Assembly: GCA_964456445.1 (NCBI GenBank)
Contig: CAYWBI010000002.1
Coordinates: 1-64,000, forward strand
Direction: 5' to 3'
Source: CAYWBI01 sp964456445
GTDB lineage: Bacteria > Calditrichota > Calditrichia > Calditrichales > J004
Length of the DNA: 64,000 bases
Part shown: one piece after another, positions 26,899-36,695 of the stretch
How the letters are laid out: each line of letters begins with the position of its first letter
How positions within the stretch are numbered: position 1 is the first letter of the stretch
Made by a program: the position numbers and the translations under genes
Notes under the pieces: generated by a model
What the model was told of the DNA's origin: nothing
Database searches by the model: none
Seen by the model: only the letters and a program-made list of their open reading frames with translations

Positions 26899-29800
26899 TT
26901 ACTTACAGGGTAGAAAGCGAACCGTCGTGGAAATTTCATCGAGTACATGTTCCAATTCCGTAAGCACCTTTTCGATTTGTTGTTCGGTTGTGTCATCATT
27001 CAATGAGAAACGAACAGCACAATGTGCTTCTTCTTCACTACGCCCCATGGCCATTAATACATGGGTTGGTTTTGGTGAGCCGGATTTACAGGCCGAACCG
27101 GATGAAAAGGAAATACCATGCTGATCCATTGCAACAACCAGCGATTCACCCCGCAGACCGGGCAAGGTCATATTCAGCGTATTAGGCAGGCGGTTCTCCG
27201 AATCCCCATTGATTTTTGCTTCGGGAATTAATTTAAAAATCCCGTTTTGCAGTTTATCCCGTAATCTTGCAACCTTGTTTGTTTGTCTGAGGGCGCTAAC
27301 CGCCAATTCTGCCGCCCTGCCCATTCCCACGATGGAAGGAACGTTTTCGGTGCCCGCCCGGTATCCATGTTCCTGTCCGCCACCATGGATAAGGGGCTCG
27401 AGGGCTATACCTTTTTTTACAAACAATGCCCCAATACCCTTCGGAGAGTGGAATTTATGTCCCGAAATACTAAGCAGGTCAACATCCAGGTCTGCCACAT
27501 CAATCTTTACTTTGCCCACTGCTTGTACGGCGTCGCTATGAAAAAGTACCCCATGTTTGTGGGCAACCGCTGCGAGATCCTTTATCGGCAAAATAGTTCC
27601 GGTTTCATTATTGGCCATCATAACTGAGACCAGGATCGTTTTATCTGAGATCGCATCCTGTAATTGTTGGGGCGAAACACTGCCGACTGCATCGACCTCC
27701 AGATACGTTACTTCAAAGCCCATCTTTTGCAAGAATTCACAACTGCGCAATATAGCGGGATGCTCGATTTGGGTTGTGATAATATGATTGCCTTTGTCGC
27801 GATTGGCAAAAGCAACGCCTTTTAGCGCCAGGTTATCCGCTTCGGAACCACCACCGGTAAAAATAATCCGCCGGGGTTTGGTATTTAGCATGCGGGCTAC
27901 GGAACGCCGGGCATTTTCCACCGCTTCACGGGCGTCACGCCCCGTGCCATGGATGCTGGACGGATTACCATGAGTTTTCCCAAGAAATGGCTGCATGGCT
28001 TCACGCACCGCGTCGGCAACCTGCGTTGTGGCATTGTTATCAAGATAGATGCGTCGTTTAGGTTTGGATTTTGTTGAACCATTTTTTACAAGGTTAAAGG
28101 ACGTTCCACAAATATTTTCAATTTTCTTTAAGCGTGCCTTTATATCGTGGCTCCCCGCCTCCACTTTAACCACTTCGCAAAGAAGCGATTTGTAAACCGG
28201 GAAACCGGATATTTCATCATAGTTGCTCAAGTCGGTCAATTCGTTCACATTCCATTTTTGCCATGCCTTAGGTCCGATGCGTGTTCCGCCGCCCATATTA
28301 CACTCCACCGCACCGGGTACTATATCAGCACTTACCCGGGCTCTAAACGGTACGGACCCGCGCGGGCTGCGCACTTCAACCAAATCACCGTTTTCTATAC
28401 CGCGTGCTTTCGCGTCTTCCACATTCAACTCAACGGTTGGCTCGGGGTTGTCCTTGTTCAATCCTTTTATCCCATGATGCTGAGAACGGAAATCCGTATG
28501 TGGACGGGCGCCGGAATTGAAGACCAGTGGAAAATCTTTGGCCAGCTCGGGCGCCGCCTGCGGCCCTTCTACCGGTTCGGTGTATTTGGGCAACGGTTCG
28601 TAGCCATAATCATCCAAAACCGTAGAAAAAACTTCAAATTTTCCGGTCGGTGTTTCAAACCCGGGTTTGCCATCTTTACGCAGACCCCCCTTTTGCCATT
28701 TTTTATATTCCATCATAGGGGTTGTAATCTGCACACTTCCGCCTGATTTTTTAACATCTTCCAGTGTATAACCGGAGCCATCCAGCGCAAAACGGATCAT
28801 TTCTTCTTCCGTTTGTGGATACAAGTGACCGTAGCCAAGCCGTCGGGCAAGTTCGGCCATGATCAGATAATCGTTACGTGCCTCGCCAACCGGTTCCACC
28901 AATTTTTCACGCAGACGGAAAATCGGCCCGTAAACCATGTAAGAATCGATTTCGAACATGGTGGTGGCCGGCAGAACGATATCGGCATAAGCAGCGTCAG
29001 CGGTCATTTGGCGATCAATACAGACCTGAAAATCAAGTTTGGAGAGGGTTTCACGCCAGATTGGTGTTTGAGGCCAGGAAGTCAATAAGGAAGCGCCATG
29101 AATAATAAGTCCGCGGATTTTATAGGGGTCTTCGTTTAGCACTGCATCCACCAGCCCACTGGCATGCGATTCACCACGGTAGTCGCTATATACCGGGATT
29201 TTTTCCCGTGCCACCGCCAGGTCTAAATTGGGGTTTTCCTGATTGCACGAACGGTTTATCGGGAAATGCGTGCCCTGCATGGCAAGACCAATCCCACCGG
29301 GCGTATCCAGATGCCCGGCAAGGGCAAATAAGGTGTGTACGGCACGGATGGCCTGTATTCCGCTATTGGAATATTCCAGCCCCGTGTACATAACCGGAGC
29401 GGCGCCCGTGGCATTACAGATGCGCCGGGCGAGATCACGGATTTTATCCGCCGGGACACCGGTGATTTTTTCGGCGATTTCCGGGCGGAAGTGTTGGGTA
29501 TATGTAATCAGTTGATCAAATCCATGCGTCCAGTTTTCCGCGAAATCATCATCATAGAGTTCTTCATCGATCATAACCTCAATCAGGCTCAGAGCAAGCG
29601 CGCCATCTGTACCAGGACGTATGGAAACCCACTCGGCGCCGGTGCGGGTGGCTGTTTCCGTGTGGCGGGGATCGATGACCACAATATCACAACCGCGTTT
29701 AGCCGCGGCTTCCAAACGGTACATGTCCAGCGGCGGAGAGTCGGTAGCCGGATTGGCGCCCCATACCACCAGCATCTCGGCATTTTCCATATCGGTGAAC

Positions 29801-30315
29801 ATATTGACCAGCATGCGTCCCATTGTAACGTCCGGCGCAATCATGGCAAAGGAGACATAACACAGGGCGCCCACGCCCATGGTATTGGGCGAACCGAAGG
29901 GAAACAAAACATTGGAAGCGGAAGAAACCGCCACGCCCTTTGGTTGGAACATATCGCACAGGGATAGCTCAAAAGAACCACGACCGGTATAAATGGAAAC
30001 CGCCTCGGGGCCGGATTCGGCCTTTATCTTGTTCAGATTTTCAACGATTATATCATAGGCCTCATCCCAGGTGATGCGTTCAAATTCATGGCTGCCCTTG
30101 GGGCCGACGCGCTTCATGGGATATTTCAAGCGGTTTTCGGAATAGATCATTTCCGGCGCATGTTCGCCCCGGCGGCAAATCATCCCCAATTGATGGCTTT
30201 TATCCGCACGGATATCGACCATTTTACCATCCTTCATTCCCGCTTCAATCCAGCAACCGGCGGGACAGATACCACAAATCCCCTTTTCCCATTGAATATT
30301 TTTTTCTAAAAACAT
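26899..30315 (-). CDS. Molybdopterin oxidoreductase fused to cysteine desulfurase
   Basis: One uninterrupted frame of about 1,138 residues. Residues 1-715 are a DMSO-reductase-family enzyme with bis-MGD: [4Fe-4S] cysteines at 14, 17, 21 and 47, GSPN near 141-144, a Cys at 152 placed as the likely Mo ligand, and the dinucleotide-binding C-domain near 595-715. A linker of about 35 residues follows. Residues 753-1138 are a complete NifS/IscS-type desulfurase: IYLDNNATT, IEHPA, NNETGT, PLP Lys near 953 (SISGHK), and the sulfur-carrying Cys near 1075 in SSGSACKSG. No Tat signal, so cytoplasmic. The ATG at 30315 with GAGG is preferred to a GTG six codons earlier. No electron-transfer subunit or FdhD is adjacent. 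In-cis sulfuration of the Mo site is inference; the substrate is unknown. Confidence 0.92.
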   Translation of the reverse strand: MFLEKNIQWEKGICGICPAGCWIEAGMKDGKMVDIRADKSHQLGMICRRGEHAPEMIYSENRLKYPMKRVGPKGSHEFERITWDEAYDIIVENLNKIKAESGPEAVSIYTGRGSFELSLCDMFQPKGVAVSSASNVLFPFGSPNTMGVGALCYVSFAMIAPDVTMGRMLVNMFTDMENAEMLVVWGANPATDSPPLDMYRLEAAAKRGCDIVVIDPRHTETATRTGAEWVSIRPGTDGALALSLIEVMIDEELYDDDFAENWTHGFDQLITYTQHFRPEIAEKITGVPADKIRDLARRICNATGAAPVMYTGLEYSNSGIQAIRAVHTLFALAGHLDTPGGIGLAMQGTHFPINRSCNQENPNLDLAVAREKIPVYSDYRGESHASGLVDAVLNEDPYKIRGLIIHGASLLTSWPQTPIWRETLSKLDFQVCIDRQMTADAAYADIVLPATTMFEIDSYMVYGPIFRLREKLVEPVGEARNDYLIMAELARRLGYGHLYPQTEEEMIRFALDGSGYTLEDVKKSGGSVQITTPMMEYKKWQKGGLRKDGKPGFETPTGKFEVFSTVLDDYGYEPLPKYTEPVEGPQAAPELAKDFPLVFNSGARPHTDFRSQHHGIKGLNKDNPEPTVELNVEDAKARGIENGDLVEVRSPRGSVPFRARVSADIVPGAVECNMGGGTRIGPKAWQKWNVNELTDLSNYDEISGFPVYKSLLCEVVKVEAGSHDIKARLKKIENICGTSFNLVKNGSTKSKPKRRIYLDNNATTQVADAVREAMQPFLGKTHGNPSSIHGTGRDAREAVENARRSVARMLNTKPRRIIFTGGGSEADNLALKGVAFANRDKGNHIITTQIEHPAILRSCEFLQKMGFEVTYLEVDAVGSVSPQQLQDAISDKTILVSVMMANNETGTILPIKDLAAVAHKHGVLFHSDAVQAVGKVKIDVADLDVDLLSISGHKFHSPKGIGALFVKKGIALEPLIHGGGQEHGYRAGTENVPSIVGMGRAAELAVSALRQTNKVARLRDKLQNGIFKLIPEAKINGDSENRLPNTLNMTLPGLRGESLVVAMDQHGISFSSGSACKSGSPKPTHVLMAMGRSEEEAHCAVRFSLNDDTTEQQIEKVLTELEHVLDEISTTVRFLPCK

Positions 30316-30465
30316 TCTCGCCTCAAATAACACATTTTATAAAATTTAGCGCTGCAATTTAAAGATAGCCATAGCGGGAATTAATTGCCAAGAAAAGTGG
30401 GGGACAATTCGATGCGGTTTATAATTGCTTAGTTAGTAATATTACTGCGCGAGGCGCTGTTTACT

Positions 30466-31518
30466 TTACCTTGAATTTTCAATATCGTCGTTGCACCACC
30501 TGGCCAGCACTTCCACCCATGCGGGATGTGTATTTAGACAAGGTATTAATTCAAAGGACTCACCGCCTGCAGCAAGAAATGCGTTTTTCCCTTGTATGCC
30601 AATCTCCTCTAATGTTTCCAAACAGTCCGTTACGAACGACGGGCAGGCCACCAAAAGTTTCTTTACGCCCTGATCCGCCAGACGCAATATCGTATCGGCG
30701 CTGGCAGGCTGCAACCAACTATCCAGGCCGATGCGCGACTGGAAGCATAAAGTAAACCGATCCGGAGCAAGACCGGCACGTTTGGCAAGTAATTGTGTTG
30801 TGCGATAAGTTTGATGGCGATAACACGTTTTATGAGCAACTGAAGAAGTTGAACAACAATTCTTTTTTTTTAGACAATGCTTCCCGGTGGAATCACTTTT
30901 TAGAATATGGCGTTTGGGCAACCCATGATAACTAAATAGTATATGGTCAAATGGTTGATCAAAATAGGGTTTCATGCTAAGGTACAGTGCTTCAATGTAT
31001 TGATTGTCATCATAAAAAGGCGGTTGAACTTTCAGCTTAATGGAATAACCCTTTCTGGCTAAATGTCCTTCCACTGTGTTTATTACAGTTTGGGTTGTGG
31101 CCATTGCGTAGTGTGGGTACAAGGGCAACAGGAAAAGTTCCGCTGCCTGAGGATATCTTTCGGCCAGCTCATCGATAACCTGTGGAATAGACCGGTTGCC
31201 ATAGCGCATGGCCAGCGCCACCGGATGCTCAGTCCTGGTTGACAGCCCCGCGGTCAACCTTTCGCTAAGCACAACAAGCGGCGAACCCTCCTCCAACCAT
31301 ATTTTTTTGTAGGCTTCTGCTGATATTTTTGGTCGAAACGGTAAGACAAGGCACTCTACAATAAATTTACGGATCATATATGGTGCGTCAATAACAAATT
31401 TATCCATTAAAAACTGGCGCAAGTATTTACGAACGTCACTTAGACTGGTAGATTTTGGCGAACCGAGGTTAACGAGTAAAATGATTCGACTGTCAGAATT
31501 ACCGTCCATAAGCGTCAA
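30466..31518 (-). CDS. hemH: Ferrochelatase, Cys-rich insert form
   Basis: Inserts Fe2+ into protoporphyrin IX, the last step of protoheme synthesis. The 350-residue protein has NLGSPKS at the start, LLPLYPHYAMATTQT and the catalytic His198 in SYHGLPKRH. After this His an insert of about 20 residues carries four cysteines (Cys215, 221, 222, 232), followed by YRHQTYRTTQLLA. Bacteroidota-type ferrochelatases have a similar insert, as far as I recall; it could hold an Fe-S cluster or zinc. Gene start overlaps the end of hemL by four bases. It closes the heme operon; the fused oxidoreductase gene follows after about 150 bases. Confidence 0.95.
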   Translation of the reverse strand: MTLMDGNSDSRIILLVNLGSPKSTSLSDVRKYLRQFLMDKFVIDAPYMIRKFIVECLVLPFRPKISAEAYKKIWLEEGSPLVVLSERLTAGLSTRTEHPVALAMRYGNRSIPQVIDELAERYPQAAELFLLPLYPHYAMATTQTVINTVEGHLARKGYSIKLKVQPPFYDDNQYIEALYLSMKPYFDQPFDHILFSYHGLPKRHILKSDSTGKHCLKKKNCCSTSSVAHKTCYRHQTYRTTQLLAKRAGLAPDRFTLCFQSRIGLDSWLQPASADTILRLADQGVKKLLVACPSFVTDCLETLEEIGIQGKNAFLAAGGESFELIPCLNTHPAWVEVLARWCNDDIENSR

Positions 31519-32810
31519 ACTTCTACTGCTTTTTTTAAAGCTTTAAAATGGGCATCAACGAAATATTCAATCACTTTCTCTCCATGAAGTATTGATAGGA
31601 AAAAAGCTTCAAACTGCGATGGTGCAACGTAAACCCCATTGTCAAGCAATGATTGAAAATAAACAGCATATTGCTTTGTATTGCATTCCTTGGCATCGTT
31701 ATAGTTATAGACCGGTTTATGCGAGAAAAAAAAGCACCCCATCGAACCTATACGCGTCGTATAGTAGGCTACGTCCAAGCGCTTCATATTGTCCCTAATG
31801 CCCAATTCAAGCTGTGCGGCATTTCTTTCCAGGGTTTCATAAAAACCAGGTTCATCAATTTGCCGCAGTGTTTCCAGACCTGCCCGCATCGCCAAAGGGT
31901 TTCCTGATAGCGTGCCTGCCTGATACACAGGCCCGATGGGGGCGACAAAGGACATAATCTCTTTTTTACCACCATAGGCCCCAACAGGCAAACCGCCTCC
32001 AATAATTTTCCCAAGTGTTGTCAAATCCGGTGTTATACCGTATAAAGCCTGTGCCCCACCTTTTGCAACCCGGAACCCAGACATTACTTCGTCAAATATA
32101 AGGATAATTTTTCGAGACGCTGTGAGTTCACGAAGATTTTGTAAAAAAATTTTATCTGCCGGAATAACTCCCATGTTTCCAGCTATAGGTTCTATAATAA
32201 TTGCGGCAATTTCGCCATCATTGGCCATTAGCAGATTTTTCACAGATTCAATATTGTTATATTCTGCAATTAATGTATCCGCGGCTACGGCGGCAGGAAT
32301 GCCCGGACTGTTAGGCACACCAAGTGTTGTGGCGCCGGAACCGGCTTCTATAAGAAAACTATCCCCATGGCCGTGATAGCACCCACTGAATTTGATTATT
32401 TTATCACGCCCCGTATAGCCACGCGCCAGACGGATGGCGCTCATGGTGGCTTCCGTTCCGGAATTTACCATACGTATCATTTCTACCGATGGTACCATTT
32501 TTATAATCAGCCGGGCCAGTTCAATCTCAGTCTCGACACAGGCGCCAAAACTCGTACCAAGATCCACTGTTTTTTTTAACGCTTCTACCACACGTGGATG
32601 ACCGTAACCCAGGATCATGGGTCCCCAGGAACCGACGCAATCCAGATAACGATTACCATCCACATCATAAAGCCATGGGCCTTCACCCTTTTCAAAAAAT
32701 ATAGGTTGCCCTCCAACCGCGTTAAATGCTCGTACGGGTGAGTTTACACCACCGGGAATCATGCTTTGCGCTTGCTTAAATAATTCCCGGCTTTTGCTTA
32801 TAGTCAACAT
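31515..32810 (-). CDS. hemL: Glutamate-1-semialdehyde 2,1-aminomutase
   Basis: A 431-residue PLP enzyme that converts glutamate-1-semialdehyde to 5-aminolevulinate, the second step after HemA in the C5 pathway. It has the N-terminal PGGVNSPVRAF, the NSGTEATMSAIRLARG segment, DEVMSGFRV and the PLP lysine in TTLGKIIGGGLPVGAYGG. The length is standard. Its stop overlaps the hemH start (ATGA). HemA in the same operon confirms that the C5 route is used, and there is no ALA synthase. Confidence 0.97.
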   Translation of the reverse strand: MLTISKSRELFKQAQSMIPGGVNSPVRAFNAVGGQPIFFEKGEGPWLYDVDGNRYLDCVGSWGPMILGYGHPRVVEALKKTVDLGTSFGACVETEIELARLIIKMVPSVEMIRMVNSGTEATMSAIRLARGYTGRDKIIKFSGCYHGHGDSFLIEAGSGATTLGVPNSPGIPAAVAADTLIAEYNNIESVKNLLMANDGEIAAIIIEPIAGNMGVIPADKIFLQNLRELTASRKIILIFDEVMSGFRVAKGGAQALYGITPDLTTLGKIIGGGLPVGAYGGKKEIMSFVAPIGPVYQAGTLSGNPLAMRAGLETLRQIDEPGFYETLERNAAQLELGIRDNMKRLDVAYYTTRIGSMGCFFFSHKPVYNYNDAKECNTKQYAVYFQSLLDNGVYVAPSQFEAFFLSILHGEKVIEYFVDAHFKALKKAVEV

Positions 32811-32843
32811 ACTACTTCTCTCTAAAACAGAAATGGGCTGATT

Positions 32844-33824
32844 TTATTCAGCTTGACGTAATTTTTTTGCCGCTTCAATGGCGAAATAGGTTAATATTAG
32901 ATTCGCGCCTGCTCGTTTAATAGAGATAAGCGATTCCATCATAACCCGATCGTGATCCAGCCAGCCGTTCGTTGCTGCGGCTTTTATCATTGCGAATTCG
33001 CCGGAGACTTGATAGGCCGCCGTGGGCATGCCAAATTCTTCCTTTACCCGGTACAAAATATCCAGATACGGCAAGGCAGGTTTTACCATAATCAAATCAG
33101 CGCCTTCTTCAATGTCTATTGCTGCTTCGCGCATAGCTTCCTGGGCATTTGCCGGATCCATTTGATAGCTGTTGCGATCGCCAAACTGAGGTGCGGATTC
33201 TGCTGCATCCCGGAAAGGCCCATAGAAGCCGGAAGCATATTTTACGGCGTAGCTCATAATAGGCATTTGGGTAAAGCCTGCCTGATCAAGCGCTTCACGT
33301 ATTGCGCCAACCATACCATCCATCATCCCCGAAGGGGCTACCATATCCGCGCCATTACGCGCGTGTACGCGTACCTGATCCTGTAACATCGCCAATGTAC
33401 CGTCATTGTCAACATCATTGTCTTTTAAAAGACCGCAATGTCCGTGATCGGTGTACTCACAAAAACAAACATCGGTTATAACAAACAGCTCGGGAAGAGA
33501 GTCCTTTAAAGCACGTATGGCCAGGCTTATAATTCCGTCATCACTCGTTGCGTCACTGCCCATGGCGTCCTTATGCTCAGGAATGCCAAAAAGAATAACG
33601 GATTTTATGCCCAGGTCCAAGGCGTGTTTCGCTTCCTTAACCAATTCATCGATAGAAAGCTGAAAATGTCCCGGCATACTTTTTATCGGATTTCGGACGC
33701 CTTTGCCAGGTACAACAAAAAGTGGCAATATAAAATCATCCGTGCTTAAAGTTGTTTCACGGACCATATCCCTGATTGAAGAATTTGCGCGTAAACGGCG
33801 CATACGAAAAAAAGGAGTGTACAT
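32844..33824 (-). CDS. hemB: Delta-aminolevulinic acid dehydratase (porphobilinogen synthase)
   Basis: Condenses two aminolevulinate molecules into porphobilinogen. The 326-residue protein has the metal-site cysteines in DVCFCEYTDHGHCG (about residues 118-131), which is the zinc-type pattern and not the Mg-only one, and two Schiff-base lysines in SYAVKYAS and MVKPALPYLD. Start at MYTPFFRMRRLR is the family norm. Twenty-eight bases separate it from hemY and 33 from hemL. Confidence 0.97.
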   Translation of the reverse strand: MYTPFFRMRRLRANSSIRDMVRETTLSTDDFILPLFVVPGKGVRNPIKSMPGHFQLSIDELVKEAKHALDLGIKSVILFGIPEHKDAMGSDATSDDGIISLAIRALKDSLPELFVITDVCFCEYTDHGHCGLLKDNDVDNDGTLAMLQDQVRVHARNGADMVAPSGMMDGMVGAIREALDQAGFTQMPIMSYAVKYASGFYGPFRDAAESAPQFGDRNSYQMDPANAQEAMREAAIDIEEGADLIMVKPALPYLDILYRVKEEFGMPTAAYQVSGEFAMIKAAATNGWLDHDRVMMESLISIKRAGANLILTYFAIEAAKKLRQAE

Positions 33825-33852
33825 TTCTAACCTTTCGTTTTGTAAATAGTTA

Positions 33853-35295
33853 TTAATTTAAAGTATGTCTTAATTTTTGATCCATTTTTTCACTAATTTG
33901 GAAAGAATTTTTTATACAATCAGCAACAGATATTCCAGCGCGAAAATTCCCGCCGATGACGATATGTGGGTTTTCACGCTCAAACTGATCGATTATGGAC
34001 AATGTTTTTCCGTACCCGGGTACGTATTGAGGAATGGCCATCGGCCACTTTTTTACAAAGGACAATGTTGGTTCGTTTCTGATACCCATTATTTCTGAAA
34101 GCTCCCTGCGTACCAAATCCACGAGTTCTTCCGATGTTAAACTTGTAAGATCCGGTTGACGCCTGCCGCCAACAAAGGTTGTCAAGGCCATCCCATTTGC
34201 CACCGACCGACCGCTAAAAATTGATGAACTCCATAATGTGCCCAAAATTTTCCTTTTTTCTTTTGCGGGTACAAGAAAGCCAAAACCATCCTGAGGCACA
34301 TCCTTATCAACCCTATCGTACCCAAGAAAAACCATGCTGACCGGCGGGTAATATATGGAACGAAGCGAATTCAGAAACTCTTCCCCCATATCCAACGGAA
34401 GAGTTTCATAGGCCTGGGCCGGGACGGTAAGTAATATTTGTTTAGCGGAAAGATTGTATTTTTGTTTGCCAAGATAGTAACAAATACTTGCGCCTCGTTC
34501 ATCCGCACGTATTTCTGTAATATTTGCCGATAAGCGGACGTCATCCTGGAGATAATTTTGCACAGCGCCGGTCAACATTGCCAGGCCATCTGTAAAACTT
34601 AACATCCTGGCCTGGTTTTTGGATATTTCTTTAGATTTGCGGCGTTCACGCGCACCGCGTACGGCACCACGAATAAGGCCCCCATATTTTAATTCCAACT
34701 GTTTAAGTTTAGGGAAGCCATAAACAACGCTCAAATGTTCAGGAGCCCCCGCATATACACCGGCAACAAATGGGTTTATGGCATAATCCAAAAACTCCTT
34801 TCCAAGTCGGCGTATCACGAAATCTGCCAGGCTTTCATCCTTGTTACCCATGTAAGATGGAATAAAAGGTTCACGCATCAGCCGCAATTTGGCTTTTCCC
34901 GAAAACAATTTACTTTTAAAAAAAGAAACCGGCGACGTAGGTAAGGCATGCAATGCTCCCTCACGCAAAATGTAGCGCCGGTTTGCCGTTTTATCGGCAT
35001 AAATCACCTGATTGTCAAGACCGAGCATATTGATAAGCCGATGAATAGCCGGCGTTGTATCCAAAATACTATTCGGTCCGTATTCTATTATAAAGCCATC
35101 TTTTTTCTCGGTGCGGATATTCCCACCGGTCCGATTGGCTTTATCGAGCAGCATGACGGTATAGCCTTTTTTCTTTAGAAAACAAGCGGCACTTAGACCC
35201 GATATGCCGGCGCCCACAATTAATACATCCACATCGACATGCGTTTTTTGTTGAACCACAGTATTCATATTTCTCAAAATTTTATCTTCCATCAT
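33853..35295 (-). CDS. hemY: FAD-dependent protoporphyrinogen oxidase (HemY/HemG type)
   Basis: Oxidises protoporphyrinogen IX to protoporphyrin IX. The 480-residue flavoprotein begins after a 23-residue tail with the dinucleotide fold DVLIVGAGISGLSAACFL, then TGGNIRTEKKDGFIIEYGPNS, typical of the monoamine-oxidase-like PPO family. A short C-terminal FAD motif reads GGNFRAGISVADCI. This enzyme class normally uses oxygen, whereas hemN next door uses S-adenosylmethionine without oxygen; the pair suggests a facultative life or another electron acceptor. The start overlaps the hemN stop by four bases. Confidence 0.93.
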   Translation of the reverse strand: MMEDKILRNMNTVVQQKTHVDVDVLIVGAGISGLSAACFLKKKGYTVMLLDKANRTGGNIRTEKKDGFIIEYGPNSILDTTPAIHRLINMLGLDNQVIYADKTANRRYILREGALHALPTSPVSFFKSKLFSGKAKLRLMREPFIPSYMGNKDESLADFVIRRLGKEFLDYAINPFVAGVYAGAPEHLSVVYGFPKLKQLELKYGGLIRGAVRGARERRKSKEISKNQARMLSFTDGLAMLTGAVQNYLQDDVRLSANITEIRADERGASICYYLGKQKYNLSAKQILLTVPAQAYETLPLDMGEEFLNSLRSIYYPPVSMVFLGYDRVDKDVPQDGFGFLVPAKEKRKILGTLWSSSIFSGRSVANGMALTTFVGGRRQPDLTSLTSEELVDLVRRELSEIMGIRNEPTLSFVKKWPMAIPQYVPGYGKTLSIIDQFERENPHIVIGGNFRAGISVADCIKNSFQISEKMDQKLRHTLN

Positions 35296-36686
35296 ACCGT
35301 CCTTGAATATGTTGGAGTCGGTTTTTGTAAATCAGCCTTTAGGTAAGCATCAAAGACCATTGCTATATTACGAACAACCAATCTTCCCTCATTTGGAACT
35401 TCAATCTTTTCAGTGGAAACTTCCACCAATCCATCATCAATAAAAACATCAAGATCGGGCATTATCCCATTGAAATGGTCATCAAAGCTGATCTTAAACC
35501 GACGTTCAACTTCCGTCTTTACAATCCTATTATTACACATGATTTCGTTTATGACATACCTCCGGAGTTGATCTTCCGCTGTAAGCTTTACACCAAGATG
35601 GGTAGCGGGTAAGCCTGCATCAATACGCTGTTCATATTCTTTTACGGATTTCAGGTTTTGGGCATAGGCACTTTCCAACTGACTTATTGAAGACATTCCA
35701 AGGGCATATATTTCCGTATTTGCACGTGTACTGTAACCTTGAAAATTGCGGTAAAGTGTGCGGTTGGCCATCGCAAGCGAGAGTTCATCATCCGGACGTG
35801 CAAAATGATCCATACCAATATATACATAACCTGCACCGGTTAGGCGTTCGATCACATGCTTCAGTATATTAAGACGTTCTGATGTGCCGGGCATGACATC
35901 ATTCGGCAAAACAGCCTGATGTTTTTTAAGCCAGGGAACGTGCGCATAATTAAATACAGCGAGACGGTCCGGTGAAAAAGATAAGACTTTGTCAAGCGTA
36001 TCTTTATAAGACGTTATTGTTTGATGTGGTAAACCGTACATCAAATCTACATTTATAGAGTCAAAACTCAGACGCCTGCTTTCTTCAATAACAAAGGCAT
36101 TTTGTTCATAAGTCTGAATACGATTGACCTCCTTTTGTACCAAAGGATTAAAATCCTGTAATCCAAAACTTACCCGGTTAAATCCTAGCTCCTTAAGGAT
36201 GGATAGTCTGTTATCGCCTACGGTACGCGGATCAATTTCGATGCTGATTTCTGCATCTTCAGAAAAATTAAAATGCCCGTTGATATGATTATAAATGTCA
36301 CGCAATTGGTCCGGTGTTAAGTACGTTGGGGTCCCTCCCCCCCAATGCATCTGAACGACCTTTCTATCCGGGTGGATATATGACCCAATCAGTTCAATTT
36401 CGCGCTTCAAGCGATCCAAATAACGCTCCACCCGTACCGGGTTATGTGTTACGATCATATTACAGGCACAAAAGAAGCAAAGCTCGTGACAAAAAGGAAA
36501 GTGGAAATATAGTGAAATATCCGTCATTTTATCACCCGTATTTGATGATTTTATTTCCCGGATAAACGATTGTTCATTAAAATCTGAATTAAAATGGACC
36601 GCTGTTGGATAACTTGTATAGCGAGGCCCCGGTTGATTGTATTTTTCCAGGACATTTAAATCTACTTGAAAGACTTGTTTATTCAT
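35292..36686 (-). CDS. hemN: Oxygen-independent coproporphyrinogen III oxidase
   Basis: A 464-residue radical-SAM decarboxylase that turns coproporphyrinogen III into protoporphyrinogen IX under anoxic conditions. The cluster motif is FCHELCFFCACN near residues 63-74, the spacing of true HemN rather than HemW: the following Cys and the N-terminal KYNQPGPRYTSYPTAVHF arm agree. GGGTPTYL and the C-terminal HemN domain (RRYVINEIMCN) are present. Ten bases separate it from hemE. No oxygen-dependent HemF is in the window. Confidence 0.96.
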   Translation of the reverse strand: MNKQVFQVDLNVLEKYNQPGPRYTSYPTAVHFNSDFNEQSFIREIKSSNTGDKMTDISLYFHFPFCHELCFFCACNMIVTHNPVRVERYLDRLKREIELIGSYIHPDRKVVQMHWGGGTPTYLTPDQLRDIYNHINGHFNFSEDAEISIEIDPRTVGDNRLSILKELGFNRVSFGLQDFNPLVQKEVNRIQTYEQNAFVIEESRRLSFDSINVDLMYGLPHQTITSYKDTLDKVLSFSPDRLAVFNYAHVPWLKKHQAVLPNDVMPGTSERLNILKHVIERLTGAGYVYIGMDHFARPDDELSLAMANRTLYRNFQGYSTRANTEIYALGMSSISQLESAYAQNLKSVKEYEQRIDAGLPATHLGVKLTAEDQLRRYVINEIMCNNRIVKTEVERRFKISFDDHFNGIMPDLDVFIDDGLVEVSTEKIEVPNEGRLVVRNIAMVFDAYLKADLQKPTPTYSRTV

Positions 36687-36695
36687 ATTTTTCCC

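Noticed and set aside
28147..28746. Long plus-strand frame (199 codons) inside the fused oxidoreductase gene
   Set aside because: It is antisense to a gene with clear homology over the same bases and shows no motif or ribosome site of its own.
29335..29967. Plus-strand frame of 210 codons in the same gene
   Set aside because: Shadow of the GC-richer molybdopterin domain; its sequence is low in structure and matches nothing known to me.
26899..30315. Fusion as an artefact of joined contigs
   Set aside because: There is no N run, frame break or repeated sequence at the junction, and the linker is open and plausible. Only read-level data could settle this completely.
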